From assembly GCA_023399155.1 (NCBI GenBank), contig JAEWQP010000037.1, positions 1 through 11,965 on the forward strand: a stretch of DNA of 11,965 nucleotides, read 5' to 3'. Below, piece by piece: positions 6,148 through 11,965 of the stretch. The position numbers and the translations under genes are program-made. Each line of letters opens with the position of its first letter. The stretch's first letter is position 1. The stretch is from Verrucomicrobiota bacterium (GTDB lineage: Bacteria; Verrucomicrobiota; Verrucomicrobiia; Opitutales; Opitutaceae). The notes under the pieces are model-generated. The model ran no database searches. It saw only the letters and a program-made list of their open reading frames with translations, and had not been told where the DNA came from.

Positions 6148-6368
6148 GAGCGGATTCGACCATTTCAGCGTTCCACCGCTGCGTGGCAAGGGAACGATGT
6201 ACGGGCAGTGTGTGCAAATTTGATCATCGACTGGTATGAAAGAAATTTCTGCCGTTCCGTACTTGAATCTGGCATATCGCCTGCTCGTAGATGCTCGCTC
6301 ACGGCAGGCGCTCTCCGACACCTGAGTTCGTCCGGAAACCCGAGCCGGTGCGCAAAACCTCATCCAAC
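6148..6368. promoter_or_regulatory. Divergent regulatory region between the kinase operon and glutamine synthetase
   Basis: About 220 bp separate divergent genes. The part near 6210-6280 is distinctly AT-rich against GC-rich neighbours, as expected for promoter DNA. It contains two small perfect palindromes, CAAATTTG (6215-6222) and AGAAATTTCT (6241-6250), and a sigma-54-like element at 6270. The palindromes could be regulator sites; neither matches the NtrC consensus well. Confidence 0.6.
6270..6285 (+). promoter_or_regulatory. Candidate sigma-54 promoter for glutamine synthetase
   Basis: TGGCAT-N5-CTGCT matches the sigma-54 consensus TGGCAC-N5-TTGCW at nine of eleven defined positions. It has the invariant GG and GC with exactly ten bases between them. 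Transcription would start near 6296, leaving a leader of about 73 nt before the ATG. Sigma-54 and NtrC control of glutamine synthetase is established in Proteobacteria; its use here is inferred. Confidence 0.5.
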
Positions 6369-7403
6369 ATGGCGAAACTGAAACTGGAATACATCTGGCT
6401 CGACGGCTACACCCCCGTGGCGGGCCTCCGCTCGAAAACGAAGATCGTCGACGGCGACCCCGCGACGCTCTCGCTGGCCGACCTCCCGGTGTGGGGTTTT
6501 GACGGCAGCTCGACGCAGCAGGCGGAGGGCAAGAGCTCCGATTGTCTCCTGAAGCCGGTCGCCCTTTTCGCCGACTGCACGCGCACGCACGGGTTCCTCG
6601 TCATGTGCGAGGTGCTGCTTCCCAACGGCGAATCGCACCCGACCAACACGCGCGCGACGATCCCGGACGACCCGGGCACCTGGTTCGGCTTTGAGCAGGA
6701 GTATTTCTTCTATCAGGACGGTCGCCCGCTTGGATTCCCCAAGGACGGCTACCCGGCGCCGCAGGGCCCGTACTACACGGGCGTGGGCTACAAGAGCGTC
6801 GGCTCCGTCGCTCGCAAGCTCGTCGAGGAGCACATCGACATCTGCGTCGCCGCCGGCATCAACATCGAAGGCATCAACGCCGAGGTGGCCAAGGGCCAGT
6901 GGGAGTTTCAGATCTTCGGCAAGGGCTCGAAGAGCGCCGCCGACCAGATGTGGGTCGCCCGCTACATCATGCAGCGCCTGTGCGAGAGCCACGGGATCGA
7001 CATCGAGTGGCATTGCAAGCCGATCCGCGCCGACTACAACAAGGCGCTCGATTGGAACGGCTCCGGCATGCACTCGAACTTCTCGACCAAGTTCATGCGC
7101 GAGGTGGGCGGCAAGGCCTACTTCGAGGCCCTCATGGCCGCGTTCAACAAGAACATGGGCGAACACATCGCGGTCTACGGACCGGACAACCACTTCCGCC
7201 TCACGGGCCTTCACGAGACCCAGTCGATCGACAAGTTCACTTACGGACTGGCCGACCGCGGCGCCTCGATCCGCGTGCCGCACAGTTTCATCAACAACGG
7301 CTACAAGGGCTACCTCGAGGACCGTCGTCCGAATTCCGCCGCGGACCCGTACCTCGTCGCCGGCCGCATCCTCAAGACGATCCAGAGCGTCCCGACGCCC
7401 TGA
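6369..7403 (+). CDS. glnII: Glutamine synthetase, GSII (eukaryotic-like) type
   Basis: It makes glutamine from glutamate, ammonia and ATP, the main ammonium-assimilation step. At 344 residues it fits the short GSII class, not the roughly 470-residue GSI class. VWGFDGSSTQQA (41-52) is the beta-grasp signature. FGFEQEYFF (106-114) holds the metal-binding glutamates, followed by GINAEVAKGQWEFQ (168-181). NGSGMHSN (230-237) is the ATP-site motif and NHFRLTGLHET (274-284) the glutamate/flap region. RGASIRVP (297-304) and GYLEDRRPNSAADPY (314-328) close the active site. GSII enzymes lack the adenylylation tyrosine of GSI, so control is probably transcriptional or by metabolites. The ATG at 6369 gives the standard MAKLKLEYIWLDG N-terminus; the frame upstream to 6291 lies in the leader. 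No ribosome-binding site is evident. A sigma-54-like promoter precedes it and a strong terminator follows, so it is probably monocistronic. Confidence 0.95.
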   Translation: MAKLKLEYIWLDGYTPVAGLRSKTKIVDGDPATLSLADLPVWGFDGSSTQQAEGKSSDCLLKPVALFADCTRTHGFLVMCEVLLPNGESHPTNTRATIPDDPGTWFGFEQEYFFYQDGRPLGFPKDGYPAPQGPYYTGVGYKSVGSVARKLVEEHIDICVAAGINIEGINAEVAKGQWEFQIFGKGSKSAADQMWVARYIMQRLCESHGIDIEWHCKPIRADYNKALDWNGSGMHSNFSTKFMREVGGKAYFEALMAAFNKNMGEHIAVYGPDNHFRLTGLHETQSIDKFTYGLADRGASIRVPHSFINNGYKGYLEDRRPNSAADPYLVAGRILKTIQSVPTP

Positions 7404-7441
7404 ACAGCGTCCGACGTTCGTCGTCAGACGGACTCAGCTTG

Positions 7442-7477
7442 AAAACGCCGCTCTTTCGGGAGCGGCGTTTTTCTTTT
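7442..7477 (+). terminator. Rho-independent terminator of glutamine synthetase
   Basis: A perfect 12-bp stem (AAAACGCCGCTC / GAGCGGCGTTTT) encloses a TTTCGG loop and is followed by T, C and four Ts. It starts 38 bp after the glutamine synthetase stop codon. The A run on the left arm means it could also act on the opposite strand. Confidence 0.93.
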
Positions 7478-7782
7478 CGCGCCACGGCCCCGTTGGCGCG
7501 TAGGCAACTCCACGCTTGCCGCCGTGACTGCCGCGACGGTTCGATGCGCGCATGATCATGACGACCGCAGACGGACACGCAGGTCACGGAGGAGAATGCC
7601 GGGCCGGGGCGCAGAGCTCCGCAAAGGATCCGTACGATTCAGCTCTTCAACGCGTGGCTGAATCGGTGAAGGCGTGACCTTGCTTCGGCCGAGACCGCTC
7701 TGTGAACTCCATGATCGTCCTCTGCCTGCCAAGCCGAAGCCTCGGCGGGTGGTGCCCTATGTGTCCAACTCCGGAGTTTAGG
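7478..7782. other. Intergenic stretch upstream of the beta-lactamase
   Basis: About 305 bp without a convincing gene. It carries a 9-bp inverted repeat (7635-7665) and must hold the beta-lactamase promoter, but no standard -35/-10 pair is clear. No divergent regulator gene of the AmpR or BlaI type is present. Confidence 0.5.
7635..7665. repeat. 9-bp inverted repeat upstream of the beta-lactamase
   Basis: CGATTCAGC and GCTGAATCG are perfect inverted arms separated by 13 bases. It lies 118 bp before the beta-lactamase ATG and about 160 bp past the glutamine synthetase terminator. It could be an operator or an RNA hairpin; no T run follows, so it does not look like a terminator. Confidence 0.45.
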
Positions 7783-8694
7783 ATGAAGCGTATCAGCATG
7801 TGCCTCGGTCTGCTTGCGATGCTTGCGTCGGTGGCCCCCGCCGCCGGGCAGGCGGGTCTATCAGCCCGCACGTTCAGTGAACGTATCGAGGAAGTGGTGA
7901 AGCCTGCCACCGGACGCGTGGGCGTCGCGATCATGCTCCTCGAGACCGGCGACAGTTTCGCACGCGACGGGCACGGCAGTTATCCCATGCAGAGCGTCTA
8001 CAAGCTGCCGATTGCGATGGCGATGCTGGCGCGGATCGACACGGGCGAGTTCAGCCTGGACCAGACGGTGCACGTGGCGCCCGCGGAGTTCGTCAGCCAT
8101 GCGCAGCACAGTCCGCTGCGCGACAAGCACCCGGGCGGGGTGAGCCTTCCGCTGGCGGAGATCATCCGGCTGGCGGTGTCGGAGAGCGACGGCACGGCAA
8201 GCGACGTGCTGCTCCGGCTGCTCGGCGGCGCCCCGGAGGTCGCGCGCTACCTGAAGGACATCGGCGTCACGGGAATCCATGTGGTGGATACCGAGAAGGC
8301 CCTCGGCCGCGACGAGCGCCTGCAGTACCGGAACTGGGCCTCGCCGCGCGAATCCGTCGTCCTCCTTCGCGCGCTGCACCAGGGGCGGGGACTCTCCGCA
8401 GCCAGTCGCGCGCGACTTCTCCGTTGGATCACGGAGACGCCGACCGGCGGCAGACGCCTGAAGGCCCTGCTCCCTGCCGACACCGCCGTGGCGCACAAGA
8501 CGGGCAGTTCGCGCACGGTGCACGGGGTCACGGCGGCAACCAACGACATCGGGCTGATCACGCTGCCCGATGGCCGCACGCTCGCCGTGGCGGTGTATGT
8601 TTCAGACTCGCAGGCTGACGAACGCGCGCGCGAGCGGGTGATCGCCGAGGTCGCGCGGGCGGCCTGGGATGCCGTCGTGCCGCCCGATCGCTGA
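7783..8694 (+). CDS. Secreted class A beta-lactamase, PER/VEB-like subclass
   Basis: This 303-residue serine beta-lactamase would act in the periplasm. It has a signal peptide (MKRISMCLGLLAMLASVAPA, cleavage near Ala21-Ala24). The active-site motif is SxxK in QSVYKLP (Ser71, Lys74). The second motif is SDG (135-137) instead of the usual SDN. The omega-loop glutamate is probably Glu171 in VVDTEKAL, followed by LQYRNWASP. The third motif is KTG in AHKTGSS (239-241). TETPTGGRRLKALLPADT and VTAATNDIGLITLPDGR (249-265) resemble the A2 (PER/VEB/CfxA) subgroup. The start is fixed by GGAG six bases before the ATG at 7783; the frame is open from 7702. Substrates cannot be told from sequence. The Asn-to-Gly change in SDN also occurs in Mycobacterium tuberculosis BlaC, where it affects inhibitor handling. 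Confidence 0.88.
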   Translation: MKRISMCLGLLAMLASVAPAAGQAGLSARTFSERIEEVVKPATGRVGVAIMLLETGDSFARDGHGSYPMQSVYKLPIAMAMLARIDTGEFSLDQTVHVAPAEFVSHAQHSPLRDKHPGGVSLPLAEIIRLAVSESDGTASDVLLRLLGGAPEVARYLKDIGVTGIHVVDTEKALGRDERLQYRNWASPRESVVLLRALHQGRGLSAASRARLLRWITETPTGGRRLKALLPADTAVAHKTGSSRTVHGVTAATNDIGLITLPDGRTLAVAVYVSDSQADERARERVIAEVARAAWDAVVPPDR

Positions 8695-8766
8695 AGGTGT
8701 TTCGGTGTTTGGCGACCGGCGGATTCGAGGTTGGACGTTCCATCCTTCCGGGCGGATGCTCGCCTC

Positions 8767-9219
8767 ATGGCTTCGATCTATGAGAAACTCCGTGCCGACA
8801 TCGTCACGGCCATGAAGGCGCGCGACCAGGTGACCACGACCAGCCTTCGCACGGCCGACGCCGCGATCAAACGCGCCGCCATGGACCAGAACCGGGACAT
8901 CGACGATGCCCTGGTCGTGGCCACCTTGCGCAAGGCGGTCAAAAACATGCGCGATGCCAACGTCGAGTTCGCGAAAGGGGGCCGTCAGGACCTGATCGCG
9001 ACGAACGAAACCGAGATCGCGGTGCTCGAGAAGTACCTGCCGCAGGCGATGGGGGCCGCGGAGTTGGAGAGCCTCGTGACTGCAGCCATCGCCGAGACCG
9101 GTGCACAATCCCGCAAGGAGATGGGCAAGGTCATCGGCGCGCTCAAGAAGCGGCCCGATGCCGGCGACATCGACTTCGCCGCCGTGAGCCGGCTTGTTCA
9201 GACGAAACTCCCGGCGTGA
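8767..9219 (+). CDS. YqeY/GatB-type protein
   Basis: This 150-residue protein of the YqeY family is related to the C-terminal tRNA-binding tail domain of GatB, the glutamine-dependent amidotransferase subunit. The N-terminal half is helical with the family pattern LRADIVTAMKARDQVTTTSLRTADAAIK (residues 6-33). The central part has the characteristic ETEIAVLEKYLPQAM (residues 92-106). The C-terminal half contains RKEMGKVIGALKKRPDAGDIDFAAVSRLVQTKL, with the conserved MGKVM-like segment and final helix. Length matches the usual 147-150. I chose the ATG at 8767 (MASIYEKL); the frame opens earlier at a TTG. The cellular role of stand-alone YqeY is unclear. It lies 72 bp after the beta-lactamase on the same strand and may be cotranscribed by readthrough. 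Confidence 0.93.
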   Translation: MASIYEKLRADIVTAMKARDQVTTTSLRTADAAIKRAAMDQNRDIDDALVVATLRKAVKNMRDANVEFAKGGRQDLIATNETEIAVLEKYLPQAMGAAELESLVTAAIAETGAQSRKEMGKVIGALKKRPDAGDIDFAAVSRLVQTKLPA

Positions 9220-9408
9220 CCGGAGGCGCCGGCGCGGCGGTGCTTGTCAATTCGCTGTAATTTACCCACAGGCACGAGCGGTCGCACTCGTGGAAAAAGC
9301 TCCGATCGCCGCGTGATCCAGTGGAGCCGCGCCGCTCGCGGTCGATGAGGAGATACCCCCGGAACGGTCCGTTCCCATGGCGCCGGGTATCCATTTCGCA
9401 CGTATCGC
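9220..9408. promoter_or_regulatory. Intergenic region before the receiver/coiled-coil gene
   Basis: 189 bp. A hairpin with 6-bp arms CACGAG / CTCGTG (9273-9292) lies 54 bp after the yqeY stop, without a T run. The AT-richer patch CTTGTCAATTCGCTGTAATTT (9243-9263) could be promoter DNA, but no well-spaced -35/-10 pair is present. Confidence 0.35.
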
Positions 9409-10734
9409 ATGAAGGCTTCGAGAAGGATCCTGTTCATCAAGAATGGTGCTGATGCCGCGTTTGCGCGCTCCTGGGTCGTCGACGAACTCGGCATGCACAG
9501 CCGGATCATCTCCGATGCGGCATTGCTCGGCCGCGTCCTCACGGGTGAGACATTCGACGTCGTGTTGCTCGACCAGCGCGGATCGAGCGAGGAGCTCATC
9601 CCGTCCATCGATGGCATGCGCCGCTATCAGCCGACGGCCAAGCTCATGGTCGTGAGCGACGGCGTCGCGCTTTCAGACGTGCAGCAGGCGATGCGTTTCA
9701 ATGTTCACGACATCTTCCTCCCGCCCTTCGAACTCATGCCGATCGTCGAGCGCGTGGAGTCGGTGGTGGCGCGGCTCAATGGCGCGACGCCGACGCCCGC
9801 GGCCAAGGTCCTGGCGCGGTGGAGCGAGCTGAGCGAGACCCTGCAGGGCAAGCTCGACATCATTTTCATCCAGAACGACAAGTCCGTGGGTGCGGCTGCG
9901 TCGGATACGCCGGTACCCGCGGGCGAGACCGCGGAGGAACTCAAGCAGCAGCTCGAGAGCCGCACCGCCGAACTGGAATCGCTTCGGACCCAGCTCGCGG
10001 ACGCGGTCGAGGCGCGGGCACGGCTCAACGACCAGATCGCGCAGCTCTCCGCCGGCGCCAGTGCCCTGGGTCGTGCCGAGGCGCGTGCGCGCTCGCTCGA
10101 AGCCGAGGTGATCGAGTTGCGCAAAGGCGCTTTGGTGGAAGGGTCGGGCAGCGCCGACATCCTGCGCCTGCAGGACGAACTCGAGAGTGCGCGCGAGCGC
10201 ATCACCGAATTGGAACGGCTGAACTCCGGGCTTCTGGCCGGAAGCAGCTCAGGCGACTGTTCAGCCAGCGAGGAGCGTGTGCGCGAACTCGAGGCCGAAC
10301 TTGCGGATTTGAGCGAGAAGTTCGAGGCGGCGGGTCAGGCGTTTGCCGCCGAGATGGAGCAGGTCATGGCGCGTGAGGCGGAGGCCATGGCCGCACTCGC
10401 CGCCGCCGAGGACCGCGAGCGCAAGACCCAGGCGGTCATGACTTCGGCGGGCGAGGCTTTTGGCCGCGCCGACGAGACGATCGAGCACGAGCGCGCCGAG
10501 CTGCAGAAACAGCGCGAAGCGCTTTCCCAGATCCGCGCCTCCCTTGATGAGCAACGCCAGGAGGCGACCCGGCGCGAGGAGCGGCTCGGGGCCCAGAAGC
10601 AGCGCCTCGATACGCTCAGCCGCGAATTTGCCGAGGATGTGGAGAAGACGGTCGCCAGCCTCGGTGCGCTGACCGAGCACGCATCGGGCCTGCTGCAGCG
10701 GCGCGAGCAGATCCGAAAACTCACCTCAGGATAG
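9409..10734 (+). CDS. Degenerate receiver domain with long coiled coil
   Basis: A 441-residue cytoplasmic protein. Residues 5-122 fold-match a CheY-like receiver: beta1 RRILFIKNG, beta3 FDVVLLD (49-55), beta4 AKLMVVSDG (77-85), beta5 HDIFLPPFELMPIVERV (100-116). Asp55 is at the phosphoacceptor position and Ser83 at the switch position. The acidic pair after beta1 is replaced by Lys-Asn, and the conserved lysine of KPF is Pro105, so normal phosphorylation is doubtful. A linker (about 123-175) leads to a long Glu/Arg/Ala-rich coiled coil (about 176-430) broken by GSGS and GSSSGDCS stretches. There is no DNA-binding or enzymatic output domain. The start is ATG 9409 without a ribosome-binding site. 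It faces a second receiver/coiled-coil gene across a 110-bp gap. A scaffold or localisation role is possible (inference). Confidence 0.8.
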   Translation: MKASRRILFIKNGADAAFARSWVVDELGMHSRIISDAALLGRVLTGETFDVVLLDQRGSSEELIPSIDGMRRYQPTAKLMVVSDGVALSDVQQAMRFNVHDIFLPPFELMPIVERVESVVARLNGATPTPAAKVLARWSELSETLQGKLDIIFIQNDKSVGAAASDTPVPAGETAEELKQQLESRTAELESLRTQLADAVEARARLNDQIAQLSAGASALGRAEARARSLEAEVIELRKGALVEGSGSADILRLQDELESARERITELERLNSGLLAGSSSGDCSASEERVRELEAELADLSEKFEAAGQAFAAEMEQVMAREAEAMAALAAAEDRERKTQAVMTSAGEAFGRADETIEHERAELQKQREALSQIRASLDEQRQEATRREERLGAQKQRLDTLSREFAEDVEKTVASLGALTEHASGLLQRREQIRKLTSG

Positions 10735-10739
10735 CCGGC

Positions 10740-10759
10740 ACGCGAACGCCGCTTCGCGT
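10740..10759. terminator. Hairpin between the convergent receiver/coiled-coil genes
   Basis: ACGCGAA and TTCGCGT form a perfect 7-bp stem around CGCCGC, beginning 5 bp after the upstream stop codon. There is no T run, so it is only a candidate terminator. A second weaker stem (CGGGC / GCCCG) lies near 10785-10802 in the same convergent gap. Confidence 0.4.
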
Positions 10760-10844
10760 CTGTGGTCATCCGGCTCGCGCAAGGCGGGCCAGCCTGCCCG
10801 GCGGTCGGGTGCCACCTGTCGGTCTGCGCGCGAGACGCGGCCGC

Positions 10845-11573
10845 TCAGCCCTCGGTGTCCGACAGCAGTCGCTCGCGCGACTCGATGTCCGTCCGGCGCG
10901 TATCCTGACTTTCCACACGCGTGGGCACCGGGCCGACGAACCCGCCGAAGCGGTCCGACGAGCCGATGCGGAGGTCGGCATCGTTCTGGAGTTGCATGAA
11001 CTCCTCATCCAGGCGCATGGCGCGGAGGCGCAGCTCGTTCTCGCGATGCTGGAGGACCTCGCGGAGGTTTTCGAGGCGCCTGGTCTCGGCGGCGAGCGCC
11101 GCCTCGCGCAGGTGGAGTTTGCGCTCGCGCATGAGCACGTTCGCCAGGTCCGCCTCCTCCTCGCTGAAGGTCATGTGCTCCAGGAGAGCCCCGCAGCTGA
11201 GGAGCGCCCGCGCGGCGCGTGGAGCCTCGCGTGGCGTGCCGCAGCGGGAGAGCACCCGGTGCAGGCGCGCGATGGAAAGTGGTTCCTTGATGAAATCATT
11301 CACGCCGGCGCGCAGCGCCTTGATCACAAACTCGATCGGCGGGTCGGGCCATGCCACCGCGATGCGCGCCGCGGGCTCGCGGCGATGCGCCTCCTGGATC
11401 CAGGTGAGAGCCTCCTCATGTTCCGCGGCCGACATGCGGGACGCGTCGACGAGCACGAGGTCGATGCCCCGGGTGGCCGGGACGCCGTGCACGTGGATAT
11501 CCAGCGCGATCTCGTGGCGGACCGGTTCGCGGCCGTTGCGCGCGGACGTGGCAATCAGGAGCAGGATCCGCAT
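10845..11573 (-). CDS. Atypical receiver-like domain with coiled coil
   Basis: This is a 242-residue protein without a named family. Residues 1-115 resemble a receiver: beta1 RILLLIATSA, beta3 IDLVLVDASRM (37-47, Asp43 at the phosphoacceptor position), beta4 ARIAVAWPD (69-77), then FVIKALRAGVNDFIKEPLSIARL (82-104). The last part matches the alpha4-beta5-alpha5 region, with Lys96 in the conserved lysine position. The acidic pair is absent. A helical Glu/Arg/Leu-rich coiled coil follows (about 130-200: SEEEADLANVLMRERKLHL onward), then a polar tail with Gly-Ser and Arg-Thr stretches. It thus keeps the lysine that its convergent neighbour lacks, and both keep the aspartate. It starts 7 bp after the upstream gene's stop, so the two are an operon. 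No ribosome-binding site is visible. Confidence 0.75.
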   Translation of the reverse strand: MRILLLIATSARNGREPVRHEIALDIHVHGVPATRGIDLVLVDASRMSAAEHEEALTWIQEAHRREPAARIAVAWPDPPIEFVIKALRAGVNDFIKEPLSIARLHRVLSRCGTPREAPRAARALLSCGALLEHMTFSEEEADLANVLMRERKLHLREAALAAETRRLENLREVLQHRENELRLRAMRLDEEFMQLQNDADLRIGSSDRFGGFVGPVPTRVESQDTRRTDIESRERLLSDTEG

Positions 11574-11580
11574 GGCGTAT

Positions 11581-11965
11581 TCAGGAAATGGCTTCGTCGA
11601 GATCGATCGAGGCGACCGTGCGCGCCGCCTTGCGGATCAGGTCGTAGGCCGTCTCGTCACGCAGCTCGAGTGTGTCGTCCACGAGGCTGAGGGACTTGAT
11701 GCCGGCGCTGAACATGACCGCGGGGGGCACCCGCAGGAAGACGCGATACACGAGCAGCTGGCCCTGGAGCCCGCCACCGCCCTTTCGGGTGATGGCATCG
11801 ATCAGGGTGCGCAGGCGGCGCGGGGCGAAGCCCGACGCGGCCTGCGGCGGCTCGGCATGGTCGGAGCCGCAGGCGGCGCCGACCAGCACAGGCTCCGGCT
11901 CGGGCACGGTGATCGCCTCGGGCTCGACATCGGGCTCGACCTCGGGCGCGGCGACGGGCTCGGGC
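11581..11965 (-). CDS. C-terminal part of a protein with Pro/Glu linker, cut by the window end
   Basis: The frame is open to the right edge, so the N-terminus lies outside; 127 codons are visible. The visible start is a Pro-Glu-Val-rich linker (PEPVAAPEVEPDVEPEA, then VPEPEP), acidic and probably extended. About 85 residues follow: a basic helix (RRLRTLIDAITRK), a Gly run, a hydrophobic strand (LQGQLLVYRVFLRV), PPAVMFSAGIKSLSLVDD and a final helix (ETAYDLIRKAARTV). I do not recognise the domain. A GTG at 11907 could be read as a start, but the same Pro/Glu composition continues upstream, so it is probably internal. It is the upstream partner in an operon with the receiver/coiled-coil gene at 10845-11573. 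Confidence 0.7.
   Translation of the reverse strand, partial: PEPVAAPEVEPDVEPEAITVPEPEPVLVGAACGSDHAEPPQAASGFAPRRLRTLIDAITRKGGGGLQGQLLVYRVFLRVPPAVMFSAGIKSLSLVDDTLELRDETAYDLIRKAARTVASIDLDEAIS

Noticed and set aside
6220..6293. Sigma-70 promoter for glutamine synthetase
   Set aside because: TTGATC with TATGAA is spaced only 9 bp, and TTGAAT with TAGATG is spaced 19 bp with a poor -10. Neither is better than the sigma-54-like element.
6148..6363. N-terminal extension of the kinase-like protein (72 extra residues)
   Set aside because: It runs through the AT-rich divergent promoter region and overlaps the predicted sigma-54 element. Kinase-like sequence begins only after the ATG at 6147.
6360..7283. 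Long minus-strand open frame (307 residues) opposite glutamine synthetase
   Set aside because: It is the antisense shadow of a strongly conserved gene in GC-rich DNA, Val/Ala/Arg-rich with no domain signature.

Overview
The window is GC-rich, gene-dense bacterial chromosome. The gene mix suggests Verrucomicrobia, probably an Opitutus-like member: a GSII-type glutamine synthetase, a GTG-started TatC, a minimal kinase/PP2C pair, and mostly Shine-Dalgarno-free starts. This placement is inferred from the genes; no rRNA or other marker is present. No rRNA, tRNA or CRISPR array was seen.

Layout. (1) 1-184 holds no recognisable gene. (2) 185-1619 is a mobile region: a RAYT/IS200-like HUH transposase of 311 residues, preceded by a 97%-identical partial copy of its own 5' end at a 404-bp period. 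The region is bounded by a short inverted repeat around AAAGGGGTCAAG. (3) 1681-3029 (minus) carries a PhnB-like VOC protein and an adenylate kinase with a zinc-type LID. (4) 3226-4035 (plus) is tatC, convergent with a small two-helix membrane protein at 4219-4467. A perfect 10-bp hairpin lies between them. (5) 4468-4804 is non-coding and repeat-rich, with a 14-bp palindrome and two (CTCRTT)n hexanucleotide arrays in opposite orientation. (6) 4805-6147 (minus) is a two-gene operon: a minimal 138-residue kinase-fold protein followed by a PP2C phosphatase. (7) Divergent from it is a GSII glutamine synthetase (6369-7403), with a sigma-54-like promoter upstream and a strong intrinsic terminator downstream. 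(8) 7783-8694 is a secreted PER/VEB-like class A beta-lactamase, followed by a YqeY/GatB-type protein (8767-9219). (9) 9409-10734 (plus) and 10845-11573 (minus) are convergent. Both encode a degenerate response-regulator receiver domain joined to a coiled coil. The second sits 7 bp downstream of a gene cut by the window end, whose visible part has a Pro/Glu-rich linker and an unrecognised C-terminal domain.

How it fits together. Most of the window is unlinked housekeeping: protein export, nucleotide balance, nitrogen assimilation. The likely functional units are the kinase/phosphatase pair, the sigma-54-driven glutamine synthetase, and the receiver/coiled-coil cluster at the right end. The cluster is the least explained part. 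Only the transposase and the beta-lactamase have a clear GGAG ribosome-binding site, which fits both having come from outside.
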